The position numbers and the translations under genes are program-made. Positions 19,004 to 31,334 of a stretch of DNA of 64,000 nt are shown here, piece after piece; position 1 is the first letter of the stretch, and every line of letters begins with the position of its first letter. This DNA is from Escallonia rubra. Taxonomy: Eukaryota > Streptophyta > Magnoliopsida > Escalloniales > Escalloniaceae. The stretch is from the NCBI GenBank assembly GCA_033065855.1, contig JAVXUO010000413.1:1-64000 (forward strand), in the 5' to 3' direction. The notes under the pieces are model-generated. The model did not search any database, had not been told where the DNA came from, and worked only from the letters and a program-made list of their open reading frames with translations.

Positions 19004-19500
19004 AGGAAAGTTAACACAAAACAGTCAAGTAGGATATAAATTAACCATAGATGACACTGCAAAGTTTATAATTAATAGAGGAATTAGACTATTACCACCT
19101 TATAGAATAGATGCTTTAGAAAATTCAGGACAAGAATGGCAAGTAGATAAACTATTAGAAACAAGCTCAAACAATAGTATTATACCCACAGACAACTTTT
19201 GGTATAAAAATGCTTCAGGAAGAATGTCAGTTAGATTTACTAATTATATAGAATCAAATACACACCTAGGAGACCAAGACATTCAAGAAGAAGAGTAAAA
19301 TATGTATAGTTATAAAGACTTTGATATCTTAAAAAACTTAGATATAAAAATCCTTAATCAATCCATAGGAACAACTTTTGTAGGAAAAGGATTAAATGTA
19401 GAACAACTACAAAAATTCTCAAGTATTACAAAAAGGGAAGACAACTTAGATATATTTAATCAGCCAGAATACATTACAGAACCTAATCTAGATTTTACTA
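19003..19500 (+). pseudogene. Fragment: movement-protein C part and polyprotein N part
   Basis: 19003-19298 encodes the last approximately 98 residues of the movement protein, and 19302-19500 the first approximately 67 of the polyprotein, with the same 3 bp spacing as in the long copy and a few substitutions. It breaks at about 19500 into minus-strand capsid sequence. Confidence 0.85.
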
Positions 19501-20577
19501 GTGTCTGTATAAGTCTTATGTTCTATTGCTTTAGTAATTTCTATGTTATATTTCTGTTTTATGCATTTTATGCATGCTTCTATATGACATATATCACATT
19601 TGCATCTAACTCTAATTGCAGGAAACCAATTACATATATAGCAAGGTGTTGTGTCTATACCTTTACCTATTTGCCATTGATGTATACAGTCTTCTTCTAA
19701 TGCTAGTTTGTCAGCTAAGGGTTTAAACATGAAATTGTATATTTCTGTATTCTTTAGAGAGTTTATAAAAGTATCTATTTGGTCTGTGGTTTCTATTGGA
19801 AAGTCTTCTTCTTCATCACTACTTATAGAAATGTTGTCTTCTATGTATTCTTCTATCGATTTAATACTATATATACTTTCTGTATCACTAAGTGTTTCAT
19901 CTACTTCTAATAGGTCTTCATTTGTATTATTAACTATCATGGCTTTAAAATTATTATTGTTATGTCTTCTAGGGCAATTAGAACTTAAATGGTCTGGTTC
20001 TCCACAAGAGGAACAAGTAATTTTATTTTTGTATATTCTCCTAGTGTCATATTTCCTAACATGTTTAGGATTTAAGAAAGGTTTTCTAGCTTTACTTTTT
20101 CTTAAGTAATATGTCTTTCTAGGTTGTCTATATTTTCTATGGGGTTTCTTATTATATTTTGGTCTAGATTCTTCTTGACCATAATGTTGAGGTGTATATA
20201 TTTCTTTACAAAAACTAGTTTCATTCTTTAATTGTCTAGCTATTTGTATATTAGTGCATTTAGAAACTAATATTTCTATAACATGTTCAAAAACATTGCC
20301 TAAAGAAGGTGTCCAAGTAGGGCTTGGATAAAGTTTTTTAATTGTCTCATATATTTCTCTTCCTAAAGCGCCTGGTAATTTGTTTAGAAATTTGTCTATA
20401 ACAGCTGGTTTATAAATATTTCCACTTTGTGAAGCAAAGTAATAATATTCTTGCATAAAAGGTTTTATGTTATGCCAACTATATAAATGTACTTGTTCTA
20501 ATTTTCTAGCTGCTTCTGTTTGTATTATAGTATCTCCTGTATTAGGATTTCTACCTGTTAAAATTAATTGTATGGTC
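19488..20577 (-). pseudogene. Capsid fragment with both cysteine motifs
   Basis: This is the reverse of about 13635-14713. On the minus strand it encodes the second half of the capsid core, the basic stretch, the CCHC knuckle (CSSCGEPDH here) and the CX2CX11CX2CX4CX2C cluster. It is uninterrupted but lacks both ends. Confidence 0.85.
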
Positions 20578-20654
20578 TATAATTAGGTCTTTCAGCTCTA
20601 TTATTATCTATGTTTGCACTCCTAGATAATTTATGGCAATCTTTTGTTAAAAAA

Positions 20655-20658
<4 letters not shown>
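20578..20658. other. Two short viral scraps at the cluster edge
   Basis: 20578-20616 is the reverse of about 13285-13325 (polyprotein), and 20617-20658 equals 4008-4049 (transactivator, plus). They end directly at the TA repeat. Confidence 0.7.
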
Positions 20659-20701
<43 letters not shown>

Positions 20702-20722
20702 GTATATATATGTATACATATG

Positions 20723-20755
<33 letters not shown>

Positions 20756-20870
20756 ATACATACATACATATGTATACATACATACATATGTATACATATA
20801 TACATATGTATACATATGTATGTATATACATATGTATACATACATATATATATACATATGTATACATATG

Positions 20871-20915
<45 letters not shown>

Positions 20916-21013
20916 GTACATACATATATACATAGATACATATGTATATATATGTATACATATGTATATATATACATATGTATACATATGTATCTATGTA
21001 TATATGTATGTAC

Positions 21014-21046
<33 letters not shown>

Positions 21047-21109
21047 CATATATATACATGTATATATATACATATGTATACATATGTATCTATGTATATA
21101 TGTATGTAC

Positions 21110-21164
<55 letters not shown>

Positions 21165-21193
21165 CACACTCATATATATATATATATATATAT
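20659..21193. repeat. (TA)n / (TATACA)n microsatellite
   Basis: 535 bp of TA units interspersed with tatacatatgta, self-complementary throughout, ending with a (CA)n stretch at 21157-21170. Long Tyr-Ile frames here are repeat artefacts. It separates the virus cluster from DNA element I. Confidence 0.95.
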
Positions 21194-23224
21194 GGGAGCT
21201 GATTCGTTGAGAGCGCTAGCAAAATGAGTTAAGTTGCTAGCGCGATCTGGCCGTCCACGCACGATCTGTGGACGGTCCAGATCTTTTTTTTGCGTTTTTT
21301 TAAGTACATCCGCTACATTATGTAGCGGACAATTTTTGGACAAAAATACCCTCCAGCACCATCCGCTACATTAGGTAGCGGATGGAGGCAGTACTTTTTT
21401 TCTGACTCTTTGTTTCTCCTTTGTCTGATTAATTTTCTGACATGTTTGATGTCCGCTACATTATGTAACAGACAATTTTTTGACATAAATACCCTCCAGC
21501 TCTATTCGCTACATTATGTAGGGGACGGAGGCAGTACTTTTTTTCTCTCCTTTGTTTGATTAAATTTCTGACATGTTTGATGTTTCTCTCTCTCTCTCTC
21601 ATCAATGTCCAACTCTTTCTCTCCCACTTTTTTGTTCCTTTCTTCTTCTTCTTCTTCTTCTTCTTCTCTCTTTCTCTCTCTCATCTCAATCCTCCTTGCA
21701 GCAATGACAACAGCCCACAACACGGCCGAGCTCGACTCAGGCGCCGCCGCAGCAGACGCATTCGCCTCCTCCCCGAGCTTCGACCACCACAACAAACGCA
21801 CCCACGAAGACGTGCCCCCGCTTCATGCGATGAGGATGCCGCCATTGATCGACTGCTGAGTCGCTTCACTCGCTCGGGTGACCGCCGCCAAACTCGTCTT
21901 GCCGTTGACCACCACCAAACTCCCCAAAACCACCACCATCAGCCACCAATCTCACCACCGACTCTATCAGCCTATTTCACCCACAACCATCTCTGCACTA
22001 CCAAGTTTCCCCAACCTTCTTCCTTCACCGGCAGTCCCACCCGAAAAGTGTCTTGTTTATATCAATTCCAAGAATCACAAATTAGTAAAAGCGCATGCAA
22101 ATTAGAATAAACCCAGGAAGTGCTACGGGCATCATATTGACACCGCCATTAGTACAACCATCATATACGCGCACACAACCACGACCACGTTCTACCACCA
22201 TCATGTACCCACCACCATCATACCCATTGATGTGAAATTGCCTAATACCACCGCCCCTCACCGTTATAAGGATTGTTGTGGAATCGTTACTGTCATCACA
22301 CCCAAACTGCCGTCAGTACCACCATCGGGCAACCAAAACATCCAAAATGCATAACCACCACAGCCACCGTCACTACCACCATTATTCCTGCACCACCACC
22401 TTCATCATACCCATTGTCGTGAAATGGCCGAGCATCACCGCTCCTCACATCAGATCGACCACCGTCAGATACCATAACCCATTTCACCGTCAAATCGCCG
22501 AGCACAATCTTGCCGTAAAATCACCAGCACCATCTTAACACCACCCTAGTCTTTGGATCTGCCGACCTTAACCGTGAAATTATTAGGTAACACCACCCTA
22601 GTCTTTGGATATACCGACCTTAACCGTGAAATCATTGAGTAACACCACCCTAGTAGTTGGATCTGCCGACCACCATCGCCTTCTACCGCCACCACATGTA
22701 ACATCGGCCAAAGCACCATCATTTTCCCATTGCTGCCGTCAGATCACACGATCTCTTTGGTGGCACTGGAACGGTGGTAGCCTGGTTGATGGCCTCAGTG
22801 ATGACATCATGGGTATGGAGGGGGAAGAGAGAGACATAGAGAATAAAGTGGAGCGATTGAGCGAAAACTGTTAAAAAAGTACTGCCTCCGTCGTTCGCTA
22901 CATAATGTAGCGGATGGAGCTGGAGGGTATTTATGTTAAAAAATTGTCCGCTACATAATGTAGCGGACATCAAACATTTCAGAATATTAATCAGTCAAAA
23001 GAGAAAGAAAGAGTCAGAAAAAAGTACTGCCTCCATCCGCAACATAATGTAGTGGATGGAGCTGGAGGGTATTTTTGTCCAAAAATTGTCCGCTACATAA
23101 TGTAGCGGACGTACTTAAAAAAATGCAAAAAAAAGATCTGGACCGTCCATAGATCGCGCGTGGACGGCCAGATTGCGCTAGCAACCTAACCCATTTTGCT
23201 AGCGCTCTCAACGGATCAGCTCAC
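21194..23224. mobile_element. TIR element I, non-autonomous MULE-like
   Basis: Terminal inverted repeats of about 350 bp (21194-21546 and 22871-23224) begin GGGAGCTGATTCG and GTGAGCTGATCCG. Inside each TIR the motif CCGCTACATTATGTAGCGG, a perfect hairpin, occurs twice or more. No transposase is present. TA repeats flank both sides, so the target duplication cannot be read. Long TIRs and captured internal DNA suggest a Mutator-like superfamily, as does the FAR1-like gene in related element III. Confidence 0.8.
21605..22105 (+). pseudogene. Captured GC-rich gene-like fragment in element I
   Basis: 21605-21859 encodes 84 codons with a Ser-rich start (from a TTC repeat) and an Ala/Asp-rich part. 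From 21878 another frame encodes Thr/Pro/His-rich sequence. The base composition (GC-rich, then CAC/ACC-rich to about 22740) is unlike the surrounding AT-rich DNA. This could be a captured host exon, but I recognise no protein family. Confidence 0.35.
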
Positions 23225-23240
23225 TATATATATATATATA
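23225..23240. repeat. (TA)n between elements I and II
   Basis: A short TA tract of 16 bp remains between the ends of two TIR elements. Confidence 0.9.
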
Positions 23241-23634
23241 GGGAGCCGATCCCTGTGTACTGAAAAATTTCTCCACCATAAATCTAGTCGTCCACGTGTA
23301 CTCGTGGATGGGTCAGATGTGTTTTTTTTCTTGAAAAAGTTGCAACCGCCGCTCTTTCATGCTGTTGCAAAATTTGACAATAATGCCATGCGAAGCTGAA
23401 AAAACCCCAACCGCAAGAAAGACTAGTGGTTGGGGGCCCACATGAGCACACCCAACCGCAAGAAAGTGTAGCTGTTGGCCATCACCCCCAACCGCAACAC
23501 TTTGTTGCGGTTGGTCATCATTGCAAAATTTTTTTAAGCATTCTCCATTTCGTAGCATGGCCCACATTTTTTTAATGCCAACCGCCACTAAGTGTAGCGG
23601 TTGGTATTTTTTTTTTTTTTTGCTCTTCTCTTCT

Positions 23635-23638
23635 TGGT

Positions 23639-23672
<34 letters not shown>
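23635..23672. repeat. (TA)n microsatellite inside element II TIR
   Basis: A TA tract within the left TIR; the right TIR has none at the matching place. Confidence 0.8.
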
Positions 23673-23674
<2 letters not shown>

Positions 23675-24145
23675 AAACCCCCCAACCGCCACACTTAGTG
23701 GCGGTTGGCATCATGCATTTTTTTGTCCTGTTTTGCCTTGTCCTGTTTTGGCCTTTGCCTTGTCCTGTCGCATGATGTCATTTTTTCCCCCGTGATGTCC
23801 TTTTTCCAGAAATGCCATGTCGATGCAACTCATAGCTCGGCTGGACAGTCCTCTGCAATTTTTTCTTTGACAGCCTTTGACTACACTCATCTCACTGCTC
23901 ACTCACGAATCTATTTTTTTCTTTGTCTTCTTTCTTCTCTCTCCCTCACTTTTCTCTCTTATAATCCATTCTCCCCGACTCGTTCTCGACAGAGCCCTTT
24001 CTTCCACTCTCCATCATCTTTACCAACTCTCTTCATACTTCATATCTCACCTACATAATCTCCACGACAATATAAACAAAAAAAATTTACGCTAGAAGAT
24101 CGATGGATAACCGCTAGAAGATTAGTGGATTTTTCTTTAAATATA

Positions 24146-25306
24146 GGGAAAATTACACCTATGTCCCTGAGGTTTGGGGGTAATTACACGCGAGGACACA
24201 AAGTTTCAAAATGTAACACTTATGTCCATTGACAAACGGAATACAAAAATACTTAACGGTTTTGACAAAAAGACTTGATTGCCCCTGACTTTAAAATAAA
24301 TTACCCACTTAATTTACTGTTTATTCTTCCTCTCCCCACACCCAGCACCCACACACCCCCCCGTGTCCCCGCGCCCTCACCCCACCGCCGCCCCCACGCC
24401 GTCTGCCTCCCCATTCCCCGTCACCCGCCTACCCCGTCATGCCCACAACCCCCTTCCCCGGCGGCAACCGAGTCAATGCCGTCACCAAACCCGAGGCAAT
24501 CCATCTGCGCCACCCAGCGTCAGGAGGCCCGATCACTGTCAGCGCAGTAGCAGGCCCTTTGGCGTGGCACCGGCGCTCGTGGTCTCACTCCCGATCTGCC
24601 TGTCGTGGGGCAAGTGCTGCGGTCGTGGGGCGAGGGAAGGTGCTGCCGTCATGGGGCGAGGAAAGGGGCTGGCGTAGTGGGGCAAGGGCAAGCACGAGCT
24701 GGCGTCATGGGGCGAAGGAAGGCGCTGCCGGTGTGGGCCGAGGGAAGGGGCTGCCGCGGGGAGGGTGAGGTGACCGGCGATGGAGGCGACGCCGGCAGGA
24801 GATTGGTCGCCAGCAATGGGAGAGAGAACAGATGGAAGGGGAAGGGTGACGTCGCCGGCGATGGAGGCGACGCCGGCAGGAGATTGGTCACCGGCAATGG
24901 GACAGAGAACATATCAAAATTTGCAAATTAGGTTTTCAAGAAAACCCTAATTTGCAAATTAGGGTTCCAAGAAAACCCTAATTTGCAAATTAGGGTTTCA
25001 ACAATATCCTAATTTGCAAATTAGGGTTTCAATAAAATCCTAATTGTGACTTTAAATTAAGGCTTGAAATTTTAATTTAAAATTTTTAACAATATTCAGT
25101 ATATACAGTACAATGGGTAGTATCGTCATTTTAAAAATACATATTGATGACATCATACAAAAAGTACAATTTTTGGACGGAACCCTAACGGATGGACACG
25201 GCTGATACATTTTAAAAGTGTTTGGTCACAGTATGTTACATTTTGAAACTTTGTGTCATCGCGTGAAATTACCCCCAAACCTCAGGGACATAAGTGTAAT
25301 TTGCCC
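24146..25306. mobile_element. Nested Pack-MULE-like element with 9 bp TSD
   Basis: The ends GGGAAAATTACACCT and GGGCAAATTACACTT are inverted. The TIRs run about 100 bp and contain gtccctgaggtttgggggt. The flanks carry the 9 bp duplication TTAAATATA (24137-24145, 25307-25315), typical of Mutator-like elements. The interior (about 24320-24910) is very GC-rich, with frames full of Pro, Arg and Gly and a repeated 60 bp block ggcgatggaggcgacgccgg, suggesting a captured gene piece or CpG-rich host DNA. No transposase. Confidence 0.88.
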
Positions 25307-25315
25307 TTAAATATA

Positions 25316-27281
25316 TCAAGTTAAAACAAGTAAGTATTTTGAATTTTCTTATAATTCAATGTTAATTTCAAATTGTTCTTACCAATGGATTGTTTAAATT
25401 GTGTTATGCTTAAATTGTTCTTACCATAGTCTCAAATTCGTGTTTTTTGATAGTTTAAAATTAGGGATTGAACTAGCGTTTATTAGCGAATATTCATTCG
25501 AAATCCAAAAATAGTCATGGTAGACTCAAATCGAAGAGAACAAAAATACAAATTGAACGAAACAAAAATTAGATCAATCAGAGATCGGATGAACGGTTTT
25601 TTAGGGCGTCAAAATTAGGTTTATACAAATCGAGGTATTACATTTATAGATTCCAAAATAGCAGTTTTTTAGGGCGTCAAAATTAGGATTTTTAATTATT
25701 TTGAAAATTAGATTTTATTAGGGCTTTGAAATTGGTGGTTTATTCGGGCTTCGAAATTAGGATTTTAGGATTACGTGTTCTCATTTAGTTTGGGAATGTT
25801 AATATTATGGACGCTAATAGCACGAAAATCGAAAAAACTTTTTAAAAGAAATAGTCACCCGGAAGTGACACGTGGCATGTCCTTTCTCTATAAATTCTGA
25901 AACGAATCCCTCACGAACGACAACTTATAAATTTAAGATAAAAAATGACAACTGTCCTTTTCTTTAGAGAAAAGGCGGCCACTGTTCTTAAAAAAAAAAA
26001 CGACAGCTCGACTCGATTGTTCGTAAGGATTATATATATATTTTTTAAAAAGTCAAAGACCGATTGGCCTATTGGTTGAAGGAAGAAGATACTGTGTGTT
26101 CCTAAGGTGTAACACTATCTGTGTTTAATGTGAATACGAAACGAAATTGCCGCTAAAGGTGAAAACTTAATTAGACAGTTTTTCACGAATTATTAAAAAT
26201 AGCTAGAGCTAGATTTTGCCAAAGTACAAAAAAGAGACCCTAGTTATTTTTAAAAGATCTATATCAGGGAAAAATTTCATAGTTTTCCAAAGACTCGAAA
26301 AGGGTTAACTGATACGGGGAACCTTGTAACTTTGCAGTGTAATTTAAAATATCAAGCTAGTGCGATTTCACGCGAAACTTTTATGAGAACCCTAGAGTGT
26401 TGGGGAGTTCCATTTCCCAGGACTTCGGGCCATTCCGAAGTTGTTAGCTATTTTTTAGGCCGAACGTGCTTTTAAGCGCTCGATCCAGACACCAGTTCGG
26501 GATTTTTGGGCGAAAATTTTGTAAAATACTTTTTAGATCAAGAATAAATTCAGGAAGCTTAAAATAGCATTTTAAAGCACTTTTGAGATTTTCTGATGCC
26601 AGGGGACATTTTGGTAATTTGCCACCCGAAGAGGGGTATTTTGGTAATTTTCCTGGTAAAGTTTTTCAAATGACTTTTTAGTCCAGAAATGATTGTAAAA
26701 CACCTGAAAGGTTGTTTTGAAGCTGATTTGGGGCGTTAGGGTGATAATGAACCCCCGGGGGAATTTCGATAATTTGCCGCTCAGCGGGGGTATTTTGGTA
26801 ATTTTTCCTATAAAATTTTCCGAATGACTTTTAGTTCGGGAAGGGTTGTAAGACACCCGAAAAGTTATTTTAAAGTTGTTCTAAGATGTTTGTTGGGGCG
26901 ATGGCTGCCAGGAGGTATTTTGCATAAGTTGGGGGTGTTTTGGTAACTTTCCCCTTTAAAAATTTCTAAGGAAATATTTGGTATATAATTGATGAAATAC
27001 ATTTAAAAAGTAGTTTTATAGCAGTTTTGAGGTGTTGGTGGTGTAGCGGCCATCAGGGGGTATATTGGTAAATTGCCACGTTGGCGCTAAATTTTAGGGA
27101 ACGCGCGTAATTAAGCGTTCGGAGTGGTGGGAAGTGAGGAATGGTGTTAATACATTGAAATAATGAGATAATGACTATTGCTAATGCGTTGGTAAGCTAG
27201 GTTAAAGATCCAGTTATAGTTTTGGAATGTAAATATTATGGACGCTAAGTTGGTTTACGATTATATTTTGTTCTTAGAGAT
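25316..27281. other. Non-coding interior of element II, left
   Basis: It holds the inner end of the left TIR (to about 25475), AT-rich DNA with the gggcgtcaaaattagg motif repeated (25600-25690), and from about 26560 to 27080 three loose tandem repeats of about 180 bp built around gggtattttggtaatttgcc. No gene is seen. The stretch just before 27282 may hold the promoter of the PMD gene. Confidence 0.6.
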
Positions 27282-29417
27282 ATGGATTTCAACCCCGGAC
27301 CTCATGATACATCAATCCTATACGATGATGATGACCACGTCGCGAGGCACGTATTTGACGGTGTCGATAGGGGTGTTTTGGAAACAATTTAAAGCACAAG
27401 TCACCTCGAAGAGTGGGTACTAAACGAGGAACAAATACTAATATTACACCGTCAAAATTTATCTATGTTCACCGATCTTCATCATTGGTCTCGGAACGAC
27501 GATTGCCTTATATCCGCTCTAGTTGAACGATGGAGGAGCAAGACGAACTCATTTCACTTCCGGTTTGGTGAAATGATTATTACATTAGAGGACGTCGGAT
27601 TTATACTTAGAATCCCATGTCACGGCAGACCCATTACTTTGAGCAAAACGTCTGCATCCATAGCGAAGATGGCTAGGCAGTATTTTCCGGGAATTCCGAG
27701 GGAAGCTCTTACAACAAACGGCATCAAACTTAAAAGGTTGAGAGAGCAGTATGGTGTGCTACCGGATGAATACACTCATCACGATTTGGTGACGTATACG
27801 AAGGCATTCTTTCTGTATATTATTGGAGCTATATTACTTCCGACACATTCAAAAAACACGGTGCATCCGAAGTATATGGTGTTCTTGGAGGATCTTGAGG
27901 AGCTATACTCGTATTCGTGGGGTTCAGCTATCCTTGCGCACCTATATCGAGCACTGCACAGAGCTACAAAAAAGGGTGCCAAGTCCATTGCCGCCTGCCT
28001 CACTCTATTACAGGTTTGAGCATTTATATTCTTGGTTAACATGTCAATATATTCGTGATTAATTACTAATTCCATATAATGTTTGCATTCACAGGTCTGG
28101 TCTTACGAGAGGTTACCCACTGGTCGTCCACATCCTGTAGATGATTCTGATGAGACGTGGCCTAGGGTGTGCGCCTGGGGGCCTACGACTAACCAGAGGA
28201 GACGGGTAGACCCTCACCACCATCTAAAGTTCTATCGGGGGGAACTATAGATACTGGATGCATCCCAGGTGACGTGGCAGCCATATGGCAAGGTGATGCA
28301 TCGGTTGGATGAGTGGTGTTGGCAACTTCCAGTGTCGTACGTGCTGGCAAGTTTGGTTCAGGTGCCGCTTATTCACTTCGAAGTATGTGAGTTTCAGATG
28401 CCCGATCGAGCTATGAGGCAAGCTGGCTGTCTACAAGGGATACCAAAACCCGCTGTAGACATGTGGCCGTACAGGAGTGGTCGAGGGCCGAACTTTGAGG
28501 TGCCTGATGCCTTGAATTTGTTGAGCGACGAGGTACAACAGTGGAATACTTGGCAAGAAACGTATGATAGCCTTGTATCGCTGAAGGACGACGACATCAG
28601 TATTGAGGAGTACCTGCAATGGTTTCTCAAGGTGACGTGCACGAGGGTGAATTGCCCTTCCCAGGCGAGGAAGACATCGTATGCGCCACGTGAGATCTAT
28701 GACCAGTTATGGGCATTGAACATTGTAAGTCATGCTAGTGTTGTTTCAATTTTTATTTGTGCACCTTATCGACCATGCCTGAAATGATTAGCCATATTTT
28801 CTATAAATATTTTTTTGGTTGACCAGGGCACTGAGGTGTTCAAGCAGCTGGAGGGGTTTGATTGGTTTGTCGCGCAGGCTCCTGACAATCTCAAGAGGTC
28901 CATTGAGAGGTACAAGACTGAAATTCACAACTTTAGTCTTGCGTACCGGGGTTACCAAGGGGAGCCGTCTAGTCGCTTGCCTCCTGACGCGTACGACTCT
29001 CAGCCCCAGAGTCAGGTGTGGGAGCCATCTAGTCGCTTGCCTCCTGACGCGTACGACTCTCAGCGCCAGAGTCAGGTGAACCAAGTAGGAATCCAGGCCT
29101 CGCTCCCAAGCATCCGGTTGGATAAAGGACAAGCGACAAAGCCATTGAGGCCGGACAAGCGGGATTGGATCGACCGGCACTACTTCGGGCCTCAGCCCGT
29201 CGATACAACAGATTTTCCTCTTTCAACATTCCTAGGTCATGCGGATATGAGAACGTTGGCGCCGAAGACAGATATTTCAAATTTTGTCATGAACGCTTAT
29301 ATAGATCTGCTCCGGATTAGAGACCTACGTTTTAGCCACTGCGAAGATTTGAAGCTTAAGATGTATCCCACTTATTTTGTGGGATTAATGGTGATCAGCA
29401 TGAGGGATTTCACATAA
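27282..29417 (+). pseudogene. PMD gene running into a ULP-like N-terminus
   Basis: Three exons are proposed: 27282-28013, 28095-28724 and 28827-29417, all with GT-AG ends in phase 0. The start MDFNPGPHDTSILYD is shared with element III. The plant mobile domain (aminotransferase-like PMD, as in MAIN/MAIL proteins) covers exons 1-2: WSRNDDCLISALVERWR, FHFRFGEMIITLEDVGFIL, GRPI, KAFFLYIIGAILLPT, then VWSYERLP and WNTWQETYDSL. Exon 3 has two 20-residue repeats (EPSSRLPPDAYDSQ) and ends with DMRTLAP-SNFVMNAYIDLLR, which resembles the start of a ULP1/C48 protease. The catalytic part is absent. In-frame stops at 27390 (TAA) and about 28247 (TAG) mark it as decayed. Confidence 0.75.
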
Positions 29418-30060
29418 TGGAGGAGGCGAGGGGCAGGCAGGGGTAAGTGGAAACCATCTAGAAACGTGTTAGGCATGTTAAACTCGGACTATCAATGTCA
29501 CGCTCCTCATGCGAACCTTATCATGATACATTGTCATCATGCAAACCACTTCTTCCTATTAGTTCTCCATCCTGCGAATAGAGCGGATTTGCTTCTGAGC
29601 CTATTGTTGTTCATCACGCCTTTTGTAACATTATTAATTAAGATGTTTTACTGTCTTGTAAGTTGCGTTAAAGACAGTTCTCATGTGATTTATAAAATTA
29701 TGTGTTCATTTTATCATAAAAAGTTCTTCGGACCCTTGGGTTCGGAGCGTTAAAATTAAAAACCCCCAATTTTAAAAATAAAAAACCCTAATTTTGACGC
29801 CCTGAAAAGCTTCCAATTTTGAAGTCCTAATAAACTCTAATTTCAAGAATCATAAAAAACTCTAATTTTGACGCCCTAAAAAACCGCCCATTTTGAATTC
29901 ATAAAAAACACCCAATTTTGAAGCCCTAAAAACCCTAACGTTTTAAAAAATCGCCAATTTTGAATCCATAAAAAATCCCTAATTTTGGAGCCCTAAAAAA
30001 ACCCCAATCTTGAAAGATAAAAAAAACCCTAATTTCGAATCTCAAGCAAACCTCTAATTT
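29418..30060. other. Non-coding interior of element II, right
   Basis: After the gene, AT-rich DNA is followed (29760-30060) by a degenerate array of about 35 bp units like aaaccctaattttgaagccct. The units resemble, in reverse, the gggcgtcaaaattagg motif on the left side, so the repeats flank the gene in inverted orientation. No gene seen. Confidence 0.6.
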
Positions 30061-31275
30061 CATAACCTAAACGCTAGTCCAATCCCTAATTTAAGAACAA
30101 TTTGAAATTAACATTGAATTATAAGAAAATTCGAAATACTTACTTGCTTTAAACTTGATATATTTAAAAAAAAAATCCCACTAATCTTCTAGCGGTTATC
30201 CACCGATCTTCTAGCGTAGAATTTTTTTGTTTATGTTATCGTGGAGATTATGTATAGGTAAGATTTGGAGTATGAAGAAGATGGAAGAAAGAGTTGGGAA
30301 AGATGATGGAGAGTGGAAGAAAGGGCTCTGTGGAGAAAGAGTTGGGGATAATGGATTATAAAGAGAGAAAAGTGAGGGAGAGAGAAGAAAGAAGACCCGT
30401 GAGAGAGAGAAAAATAAGACCCGTGAGTGAGCAGTGATATGAACAAAGGCCGGAAAGGCTAGAAACATAGTCGTACACTTACAAGTTTTGATCAACTTGG
30501 ATCAGTTGGAGTGAAATGAGTTGTCAAGTCAATTCTCTTGTCCGTGTTAGGAGTATGAGAACCAATGTTTAACTGCTTCATTGCTCAAGCATATGCTTGA
30601 CTGGTCATGTTCAACTGCTACCATCTTGTCACACGAAAGCTAGAAGATAGTTTCACTGAGTCCATGTCTTTGTTGGAAACATATACACATTACCTTTGTC
30701 GTGAAAAAGCCTTGTCATTTCAAGAAAGATGGAAAGGCTTCGGGATTGGGGTGGGGCCACGACAAGACAAGACTTAGGGTGGGGCCACCATCTCACAAAA
30801 AAAAATATTGGATGATGCCAACCGCTACACTTAGTAGCGGTTGGGTAGTGAGTGATGGGGCCATGTCCTTGTATCACACGAAACAACTGCATTAAAAAAA
30901 AAAGTGGAAAGATGCCAACCGCTACATTTAGTAGCGGTTGGGCTCGTGGTGGGGCCGGTGCTTTGGTTTCACGAAAGAAGGCTTAATTTATTTTTTTTGC
31001 AATGATGCCAACAGCTACAAAGTGTAGTGATTGGGTGTGCTCCCAATTGCTACACTTTATAGCGGTTGGGAGGATATTAGTGGGCCCTCAACCGCTAGTC
31101 TTTCTAGCGGTTGGGATTTTTTCAACTTTCCGGGGTATTTTTGTCCATTTTTGCAACCGCTTGAAAGAGTGGCGGTTGCTATTTTTCAAAAAAGAAATCT
31201 GGGTCATCCATGAGTACACGTGGACGGGTAGATTTATGGTGGAGAAATTTCTCTACCGGTAGACAAGGATCGGCT

Positions 31276-31278
<3 letters not shown>

Positions 31279-31333
<55 letters not shown>
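31279..31333. repeat. (TA)n between elements II and III
   Basis: About 55 bp of pure TA units between two transposon ends. Confidence 0.95.

Positions 31334-31334
<1 letters not shown>

Larger units (their letters stand above)
1..20658. mobile_element. Endogenous pararetrovirus cluster, rearranged mosaic
   Basis: About 25 viral segments are joined in alternating orientation. Each can be recognised because the same sequence recurs elsewhere in the block: the leader occurs about seven times, the transactivator gene five times, RT three times, capsid four times. The family is Caulimoviridae, shown by a 30K-type movement protein, a capsid with a CCHC knuckle, a DTG protease, a YIDD reverse transcriptase, a viroplasmin domain and a tRNA-Met primer site. 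There is no integrase and no LTR. Copies differ by only scattered substitutions, so the insertion is probably recent. The left edge lies outside the window. The right edge is the TA microsatellite at 20659. Confidence 0.95.
23241..31278. mobile_element. TIR element II with a PMD gene
   Basis: The ends are GGGAGCCGATCC... and its inverse ...GGATCGGCTCCC. Arms extend about 1.1 kb: left 23241-24145 continuing 25307 to about 25475, right about 30060-31278. Both arms carry several copies of a CAACCGC-CACTTAGTGGCGGTTG-type hairpin. The left arm is interrupted by a nested Pack-MULE; the right arm shows the empty site at about 30165. It contains one gene (27282-29417) but no transposase, so it depends on another element or has lost its own. 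Confidence 0.8.

Noticed and set aside
20659..21193. Target-site duplications for elements I-III
   Set aside because: Within (TA)n flanks no duplication length can be distinguished.
20610..21222. Several long Tyr/Ile frames on both strands
   Set aside because: They are translations of the TA/TATACA microsatellite and have no coding meaning.
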